Shown one piece after another: positions 7,534 through 11,355 of a stretch of 11,355 bases of DNA. Both the position numbers and the translations under genes were made by a program. Numbering within the stretch: position 1 is the first letter of the stretch; each line of letters begins with the position of its first letter. The notes beneath the pieces are model-generated. The model saw nothing but the letters and a program-made list of their open reading frames with translations. It was not told the DNA's origin and did not search any database. The DNA is from Nanobdellota archaeon (GTDB taxonomy: Archaea; Nanobdellota; Nanobdellia; Pacearchaeales; GW2011-AR1): positions 1 to 11,355 of the forward strand of contig JAHIEH010000057.1 in NCBI GenBank assembly GCA_018901675.1. Reading direction: 5' to 3'.

Positions 7534-7556
7534 GCAATCTTCGATAGAAGACTGCT

Positions 7557-7706
7557 TTAGATAATAATCAAAAAATCTCTCTTGTTTGTTCGTTGAGATT
7601 TTAGGATGCTCAGAAATTCTAAACTGCTGGGAATTTCTGACATTATAGAAATTATAGCATTAGCTGAGATAATTCTAACATCTCTATGTTTTGTTTCAGC
7701 TCGCAT
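7557..7706 (-). CDS. Candidate leaderless small ORF upstream of cimA, 49 aa, Ile-rich
   Basis: ATG at 7706 to TAA at 7557, same direction as cimA and ending 34 nt before its start. A good archaeal TATA box (7726-7736) is centred about 25 nt before the ATG, as expected for leaderless translation. The product begins MRAETKHRDVRIISANAI and ends RDFLIII; it has ten isoleucines in 49 residues, three in a row right before the stop. Two readings are possible: a regulatory leader peptide for an isoleucine-pathway gene, or a chance frame in an AT-rich repeat element, since the left 20-bp inverted-repeat arm lies inside it. No homologue is recognised. Confidence 0.35.
   Translation of the reverse strand: MRAETKHRDVRIISANAIISIMSEIPSSLEFLSILKSQRTNKRDFLIII
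7572..7602 (-). terminator. Possible attenuator-like hairpin with T-run before cimA
   Basis: On the minus strand AAAATCTC (7602-7595) can pair with GAGATTTT (7579-7572) across a 15-nt loop, running into a T6 stretch (7574-7569). It overlaps the end of the 49-codon ORF. The stem is short and AT-rich, so this is tentative. Confidence 0.25.
7599..7618. repeat. 20-bp inverted repeat, left arm
   Basis: TTTTAGGATGCTCAGAAATT is the exact reverse complement of 7858-7877. It also forms a local hairpin: TCAGAAATTC (7610-7619) with GAATTTCTGA (7631-7640). An inner arm, 7632-7643, pairs exactly over 12 bp with 7802-7813, nested within the outer pair. Confidence 0.9.
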
Positions 7707-7725
7707 ATTAAAATTATGAAAAAGA

Positions 7726-7736
7726 GGTATTTAAGC
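7726..7736 (-). promoter_or_regulatory. TATA box upstream of the 49-codon ORF and cimA
   Basis: GCTTAAATACC on the minus strand is among the best TATA-like elements in the window. Its position predicts a transcript starting at about 7706, giving cimA a leader of about 180 nt. It lies between the two arms of the 20-bp inverted repeat. Confidence 0.5.
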
Positions 7737-7804
7737 TTTTTTGGTGCGAAAAGTACTCAATCACCAAGTTTTTTTATTTAAATGGGTTATCCTTTATTTT
7801 TATG

Positions 7805-7866
7805 TCAGAAATTAAAACCCCATTATTTATAATGGGGGTCGTAAGCTTACTGCTTTTAATTTCTGA
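7805..7866. repeat. Long stem-loop with two-part stem
   Basis: TCAGAAATTAAAA (7805-7817) pairs with 7854-7866 over 13 bp. Inside it, CCCCATTAT (7818-7826) pairs with ATAATGGGG (7829-7837), and the 10-bp palindrome GTAAGCTTAC follows at 7841-7850. It shares TCAGAAATT with the left arm, in both orientations. Confidence 0.85.
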
Positions 7867-7877
7867 GCATCCTAAAA
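7858..7877. repeat. 20-bp inverted repeat, right arm
   Basis: Exact reverse complement of 7599-7618. Arms and intervening DNA span 279 bp. No target-site duplication is visible in the bases just outside the arms. Confidence 0.9.
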
Positions 7878-7881
7878 ACAA

Positions 7882-7920
7882 GGGGCTTTACAAACCGCAC
7901 CTTTTAAGGTGCGGTGCCCC
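7882..7920 (-). terminator. GC-rich hairpin after dphB, probable terminator
   Basis: ACCGCACCTT (7894-7903) pairs with AAGGTGCGGT (7906-7915). Outside it, GGGGC (7882-7886) pairs with GCCCC (7916-7920), flanked by A-rich and T-rich tails. On the minus strand it comes 15 nt after the dphB stop and is followed by TTGTTTTT. The hairpin half CAAACCGCACCTTTTAAGG recurs with one mismatch at 2023-2041, so it may also belong to a repeat family. Confidence 0.6.
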
Positions 7921-7935
7921 ATTGTTTTTTGATCT

Positions 7936-8646
7936 CTAAAAACTTTCCAAAACTTCCTCTTCAACAAAATGCAGTTTTCCCGGAATAATAATGCAGAAAG
8001 GAGCATCAATTTTAATTTTTTTTACACTTTCTAATAAGCCATAAACTACTCTTTTTTCATTTGTTCCGAGCCTCGAACAGATGACTATCTTGTCAAGTTT
8101 AACTTCATAATTATTGCATGCAATCTCCAGCTGATTTAATGCTTTTGTTAAATCCATACCCGGATTAACAAGCAGTAAAGTATGGGCATTAATTTTCTGA
8201 TTTTCCATTATTAATTCCGCAAAGCTTTCTGGTTTGTAATCCGCAGTCCATTCAGGTATGCTTGTTGTTTTCCCAAATTTGTAAGGTTGAAGTCCGGTTT
8301 CAGCAATAGCATCAAAAATTGAGGCAGAATATATCACTCTGCATTTTATTTTCATTTTTTTTGCTTCCTGAATTAATGTTATATGTGTTGTTGCACTCAA
8401 TGGCGAGCCATAAACAAGAAGAGCAACATTCATTTTTTTTGCTTCATCAACTATTTTGCAGGATTCAACAAACTCCCTGTCTGCAGGGATTATCTTTTTG
8501 TCTATAATTTCTGCTATTTTCTCAACTGAATACGGCAATTCTGCAGTATAACTTTCAAGATAAACTTTCTTGCATCTCTTTATTGCTTCCAGCCCTTCTT
8601 TGCTTATCCCTTCTTCATTCAAACCTAAACCTATTATGCATAACAT
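7936..8646 (-). CDS. dphB: Diphthine synthase (diphthamide biosynthesis methyltransferase)
   Basis: A 236-aa SAM-dependent methyltransferase of the tetrapyrrole-methylase fold. It methylates the modified histidine of elongation factor 2 during diphthamide synthesis. Landmarks: MLCIIGLGLNEEGIS at the N-terminus, YLESYTAELP, the nucleotide/SAM-binding YGSPLSATTH (79-88), the highly typical ASIFDAIAETGLQPYKFGKT (108-127) with TTSIPEW, a C-terminal CSRLGTNEKRVVYG, and the end IIPGKLHFVEEEVLESF. Length and order fit the archaeal Dph5/DphB family. It stands alone, with its own promoter and a hairpin after the stop. The family is restricted to archaea and eukaryotes, which is the strongest domain-level marker in the window. 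Confidence 0.96.
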   Translation of the reverse strand: MLCIIGLGLNEEGISKEGLEAIKRCKKVYLESYTAELPYSVEKIAEIIDKKIIPADREFVESCKIVDEAKKMNVALLVYGSPLSATTHITLIQEAKKMKIKCRVIYSASIFDAIAETGLQPYKFGKTTSIPEWTADYKPESFAELIMENQKINAHTLLLVNPGMDLTKALNQLEIACNNYEVKLDKIVICSRLGTNEKRVVYGLLESVKKIKIDAPFCIIIPGKLHFVEEEVLESF

Positions 8647-8674
8647 TTTATAAGATATAAAAAAAGCTTTTCAT

Positions 8675-8685
8675 CTTTTAATACT
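8675..8685 (-). promoter_or_regulatory. TATA box for dphB
   Basis: The minus strand reads AGTATTAAAAG, centred about 33 nt before the dphB ATG at 8646. This predicts a leader of only a few nucleotides. Confidence 0.45.
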
Positions 8686-8703
8686 TAACGCCTAAGATTA
8701 TCC

Positions 8704-10167
8704 TTATCGATACTCACTCAAGTATTTTCCGATAGTTTCTTGTGCTATCTCTTCCACTTTGTCCATGTCAGTTAATTGTTTTTTAAGACTTCTTTTATCA
8801 GAAGCTCTCACCCACAGTTGAGGCGGGTAATTTCCTTCATTTCGTTTTACTATGATTCCAACTCCATCTTTTATAAGGTAATTCCCATTCAAACGACTAT
8901 GGAAATCTATCTTAAGACCACTTGGAAGAAAATAAGACTCTCTAAAATATATAGATGTAGAAAAACCATCTTTTATTTCCTGTTTGTATTCTTTCTTTAA
9001 CTTATTTAATCTTTCGACATTTAAACCTTCTATCCCACTGTTAATTAATGCTTCATATGCATTTATTACTCTGGTTCCATAAGGAGTCTTATTATCTTTT
9101 AATCTTGGTTCTAAAACATCAAAGATATTCTGATAGAATTTTGTTCCTTTTTCGATTTGTTCCTGAATTTGCTGTCCTCTATAGGTAAGATTACCATTAC
9201 TATCTTTACAACTAATATAATTATCGTTCTCTTCTATTGAATCTGGGACAGTTAGCATCTCATAGTACTTTTTTTCTTTTCTAAATTGTTCAATTATTTT
9301 ATCTAGAGTATTTGCCTCAGCAGGATCCCCTTCAAGAGCATTTAAGAACTTGTTTGCAACAAATTCAGTATATTCTTTTAATTCAGCAATTTGTGCTTTG
9401 TACTTTTTCATTGTTACAATAGATTTTTTTCTTTTTTGTGAAGAAGGATTTTTTTCTTCAAAAACATTTAAAATTTCAGGAATTATCTCTTCTGTTCTTA
9501 ACTTTCCCTTGTCAAATAATTTATAAATTGGAGTAAGAGAATCAAAAATAAATTCTCTAAAAATTTCATAATTATCTTCCTTTTCTGTTTTTAAACTTTC
9601 ATAAATTCTATCCCTTACTCCTGTAACAAGCTGTTCATGTAAGCCGTTTATTATACAATCATTAATAACATTTTCAAGATTCTTTGTTTCAATACCAAAA
9701 GTATCCTTTAATTTATTTTGGAACTGATTATAATCTTTTATAAATCCCGGATCATCTATTTTTGTTTTTACCCATGGATAAATATAAGGGGCACCTATAC
9801 ATAAGAAAGCATCTCTATCATAAAAAGCTCCTTTAAAAAATTGGGTTATATGTGTTCTCCCTTTCCCATCTTTTACGATTGTGTCGTATCCTTGAGTTGA
9901 TTTGGTCCATCCTTCTGGTGGTTGGACGTTATAGAATAAATCATTTGCTTCCCCTAAGATTTTAAATCCTAACTTTTTTAATGCAGGCATAGAATCACTC
10001 TCTCTACAAGAAGATTTATGGTTCTTTGCAAGTAGCCATTCAGTACTTTCTGCAATAGCTCTTTGAGTCTCTTCTTCAATTTCTGCATTTTCTCTTGCTG
10101 TCAATCCTGTAGGGGTAATCTCATCCGGTATCTCCTTTAAATCATAATTTGGCTTGTATTTTCTCAT
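8704..10167 (-). CDS. Uncharacterised protein, 487 aa, with phage-like N-terminal motif block
   Basis: Function not recognised. The protein is soluble, highly charged and without membrane segments. After a helical N-terminus (about 22-45, TARENAEIEEETQRAIAEST), residues 83-121 read PPEGWTKS, then a region ending DGKGRTHITQFFKG and AFYDRDAF. This resembles a conserved block (PxGW...DxxGR...FYKAAFYDRxA) that I recall from phage and bacterial hypothetical proteins; it is a recollection, not a search. The middle (about 140-410) is mostly charged helix. The last ~70 residues look compact and mixed (SGLKIDFHSRLNGNYLIKDG, then PPQLWVRASDKRSL). It is preceded by a 135-aa gene in the same direction and has its own TATA box 26 nt before an ATG without Shine-Dalgarno. 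Possibly accessory or virus-derived. Confidence 0.8.
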   Translation of the reverse strand: MRKYKPNYDLKEIPDEITPTGLTARENAEIEEETQRAIAESTEWLLAKNHKSSCRESDSMPALKKLGFKILGEANDLFYNVQPPEGWTKSTQGYDTIVKDGKGRTHITQFFKGAFYDRDAFLCIGAPYIYPWVKTKIDDPGFIKDYNQFQNKLKDTFGIETKNLENVINDCIINGLHEQLVTGVRDRIYESLKTEKEDNYEIFREFIFDSLTPIYKLFDKGKLRTEEIIPEILNVFEEKNPSSQKRKKSIVTMKKYKAQIAELKEYTEFVANKFLNALEGDPAEANTLDKIIEQFRKEKKYYEMLTVPDSIEENDNYISCKDSNGNLTYRGQQIQEQIEKGTKFYQNIFDVLEPRLKDNKTPYGTRVINAYEALINSGIEGLNVERLNKLKKEYKQEIKDGFSTSIYFRESYFLPSGLKIDFHSRLNGNYLIKDGVGIIVKRNEGNYPPQLWVRASDKRSLKKQLTDMDKVEEIAQETIGKYLSEYR

Positions 10168-10187
10168 TAAAAAACGAGATATATTGA

Positions 10188-10200
10188 ATATTTAAATCTT
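10188..10200 (-). promoter_or_regulatory. TATA box for the 487-aa gene
   Basis: The minus strand reads AAGATTTAAATAT, centred about 26 nt before the ATG at 10167, so the transcript is probably leaderless. Confidence 0.5.
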
Positions 10201-10209
10201 TTGTTTGTA

Positions 10210-10225
10210 ACCATTATCTAATGGT
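10210..10225. promoter_or_regulatory. Operator-like palindrome upstream of the 487-aa gene
   Basis: ACCATTA-TC-TAATGGT, 7-bp perfect arms with a 2-bp centre, about 10 bp upstream of the TATA box. A second palindrome, AAGAATATATTCTT (10243-10256), overlaps the stop of the 135-aa gene. They could be regulator sites or weak transcript-end hairpins. Confidence 0.35.
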
Positions 10226-10255
10226 ATCATTCAATTGTTTCTAAGAATATATTCT

Positions 10256-10663
10256 TTAGTCTCCCTCAAGACTTCTTGCAATATTGTCGCATAATCCTTC
10301 TTCCTCAATCTCTCTCTGCGCATAATCATCTGATATTGCTTCTGTGCTTGGAATGTCTTTTAAAGATAATTCATCTAAGATTTTCTGCCTTTTTTCTTCT
10401 GTTTCTTTTTTGATTATTTTTCGAGATCCATCTTTACCCCTCTCCAAAATTAATTCAAGAACTCTTTTTGTTTCCCTGCCAATTCCAGCAACATTCAATT
10501 CTTTTAGGCTTCTATGTTCTTGATAAAAAGAAGAAATATCGATATCTACCCCAGAAATCCGATCTCTGATAATTCTATAAGTTGAATGTAAGTAATGTGG
10601 CCAACTTATAGTCATAAGATAATCTTTTGCTAATTGTTTATTTGTATATCTTTCATTTTTCAT
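10256..10663 (-). CDS. Uncharacterised protein, 135 aa
   Basis: Function not recognised. The protein is small, soluble and helical. Residues 52-76 (SLKELNVAGIGRETKRVLELILERG) have a GIG turn between helices, weakly like a helix-hairpin-helix DNA-binding motif (inferred only). After it comes a highly charged KKETEEKRQKILDEL helix, then an acidic tail. The N-terminal part has an aromatic-rich stretch, SWPHYLHSTYRIIRD (20-34). The gene starts from an apparently leaderless promoter and lies 88 bp before the 487-aa gene in the same direction. The pair may act together, but each has its own TATA box. It is divergent from the 125-aa membrane protein. Confidence 0.75.
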   Translation of the reverse strand: MKNERYTNKQLAKDYLMTISWPHYLHSTYRIIRDRISGVDIDISSFYQEHRSLKELNVAGIGRETKRVLELILERGKDGSRKIIKKETEEKRQKILDELSLKDIPSTEAISDDYAQREIEEEGLCDNIARSLEGD

Positions 10664-10684
10664 TTTTTAATTTATTCCTTCCCC

Positions 10685-10696
10685 TTTTTAAATCTT
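10685..10696 (-). promoter_or_regulatory. TATA box for the 135-aa gene
   Basis: On the minus strand GATTTAAAAAGG is centred about 27 nt before the ATG at 10663. Part of a compact divergent promoter region (10664-10754). Confidence 0.5.
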
Positions 10697-10708
10697 TCCA
10701 TCAAAAAC

Positions 10709-10717
10709 TATTTAAAT
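10709..10717 (+). promoter_or_regulatory. TATA box for the 125-aa membrane protein
   Basis: TATTTAAAT predicts transcription from about 10739, giving a leader of about 15 nt with the AGAGG ribosome site at 10746-10750. It sits back to back with the TATA box of the leftward gene. Confidence 0.5.
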
Positions 10718-10754
10718 GATTTTCCCTTCATTCAAAAAGGGAAAAAGAGGAAAA

Positions 10755-11132
10755 ATGCAACCACAAAATCCACAGCAAATTAAGCAGTTCAATCCTCCTA
10801 ATCAGTTAGAAGAAGTCAGAATAAAGAGGCTCGGTGTTTTGTCAGTTGCATTAACCTGCACTTTGCTAAATCTCATTATAGGATTCATTGTTGGGGTTAT
10901 TACTTTAATATCATTCTTGTTTATGGTGAATCCATTAACCATACAAGATAGAGTATTGGGGTTAGTACCAGCTTCGTCTTTAATATTACTCGAAGGAACG
11001 GGTACTTATCTAACCACCTTAATCATCATCCCCCTCATTTCAGCAATTTTAGGTTTTATCTTTGGGGCTATTTTAGCTGTTTTCTACAATTTATTCTCTA
11101 AGCTCACAAAAGGAATCAAGTTGTATGCTTGA
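10755..11132 (+). CDS. Conserved membrane protein of unknown function, 125 aa
   Basis: A Gln/Pro/Asn-rich cytoplasmic N-terminus (MQPQNPQQIKQFNPPNQ) leads to KRLGVLSVA, then hydrophobic segments at about 28-57 and 86-112, and a short basic end (KLTKGIKLYA). A loop of about 28 residues lies between the segments. The layout (a basic KRLGVLS element before the first helix, a second Gly-rich helix ending FYNLFSKLTKGIKL) resembles small archaeal membrane proteins I recall, loosely like DUF3566; no function is assigned. The ATG at 10755 is chosen because AGAGG lies 4 nt before it; an upstream in-frame ATG at 10716 overlaps the TATA box and would add a polar tail (MIFPSFKKGKRGK). It ends 6 bp from the end of the convergent partial gene. 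Confidence 0.85.
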   Translation: MQPQNPQQIKQFNPPNQLEEVRIKRLGVLSVALTCTLLNLIIGFIVGVITLISFLFMVNPLTIQDRVLGLVPASSLILLEGTGTYLTTLIIIPLISAILGFIFGAILAVFYNLFSKLTKGIKLYA

Positions 11133-11138
11133 TCTTTC

Positions 11139-11355
11139 TCATTTTCCTCTCCAACTCTGATAAGTCACAACAGCTATAAACAAAAAGCTGAAAAGCAAAA
11201 TATCATTTATTAAAACTAAATTTATTAATGCTCCAATCAAACTTATAATTATAATCCATCTAAACCATTTTTTCCCCTGCTTTAGTTCCTCTCTTGTGAC
11301 TTTTGCAAGAAACTTCCCAATAGGAATCCCAAGAACTAAAACTATGATTCCTATT
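11139..11355 (-). CDS. Partial membrane protein, C-terminal 71 aa
   Basis: A leftward frame enters from beyond the right edge and stops at TGA (11141-11139). The visible 71 residues begin IGIIVLVLGIPIGKFLAKVT and continue with a polar REELKQGKKWFRW loop, a hydrophobic segment (IIIISLIGALINLVLI), a short ND turn, another hydrophobic segment (ILLFSFLFIAVVTY) and the end QSWRGK. This alternation is clearly protein-like and differs from the base composition expected of noncoding DNA. It resembles a family of multi-helix membrane proteins in small archaeal genomes, function unknown. The start and most of the protein are missing. It is tail-to-tail with the 125-aa gene. Confidence 0.7.
   Translation of the reverse strand, partial: IGIIVLVLGIPIGKFLAKVTREELKQGKKWFRWIIIISLIGALINLVLINDILLFSFLFIAVVTYQSWRGK

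Noticed and set aside
7523..7537. TTG at 7537 as the cimA start, adding five residues
   Set aside because: The AGGAA ribosome site lies between TTG and ATG and fits only the ATG at 7522; family members start close to the KLEIYD segment.
7737..7800. TTGGTG (7741-7746) / CACCAA (7762-7767) stem
   Set aside because: Only 6 bp with a 15-nt loop and no flanking T-run at the right place; too weak to list as a feature.
7599..7877. Insertion sequence with a transposase gene
   Set aside because: The span between the arms holds only the 49-codon ORF, which shows no transposase motif, and no target-site duplication is visible. At most it is a miniature or decayed element.
10716..10754. ATG at 10716 as start of the 125-aa membrane protein
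   Set aside because: It overlaps the predicted TATA box and lies before the expected transcript start, while the ATG at 10755 has AGAGG at suitable spacing.

Overview
The window is AT-rich and looks archaeal, most likely a small-genome lineage of the DPANN type (Woesearchaeota/Pacearchaeota-like). This placement is inferred, not proven. The evidence is a diphthine synthase gene (diphthamide on EF-2 is an archaeal/eukaryotic trait), a TrmB-family regulator, archaeal TATA boxes, and a recurring leaderless layout in which the TATA box is centred about 25-29 nt before the start codon. No rRNA, tRNA, CRISPR array or intact transposase gene was seen.

Layout: the left edge holds the 3' part of argS (+), then a 69-aa two-helix membrane protein (+) with its own promoter, a strong Shine-Dalgarno site and T-run terminators. 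A 475-bp gene-free stretch follows, crowded with hairpins. A leftward block then reads, in order of transcription, dphB (8646-7936), a second hairpin-rich gap, a citramalate/isopropylmalate-synthase-like gene (cimA), ileS, and a TrmB-family regulator. Further right lie two leftward genes of unknown function (487 and 135 aa), a divergent rightward membrane protein (125 aa), and the C-terminal end of a leftward membrane protein that runs off the window.

How the genes relate: argS and ileS charge tRNA, and dphB modifies EF-2. cimA would supply the entry step of isoleucine synthesis if it is a true citramalate synthase, and it sits directly before ileS and a TrmB-type regulator. The gap upstream of cimA holds a good TATA box, an apparently leaderless 49-codon ORF rich in isoleucine and ending in three isoleucines, and nested inverted repeats that flank the promoter. 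Together these suggest a regulated leader, or else a decayed or miniature mobile element; sequence alone does not decide.

The 487-aa protein has an N-terminal motif block resembling one I recall from phage and bacterial proteins of unknown function, so the right side may be an accessory island.
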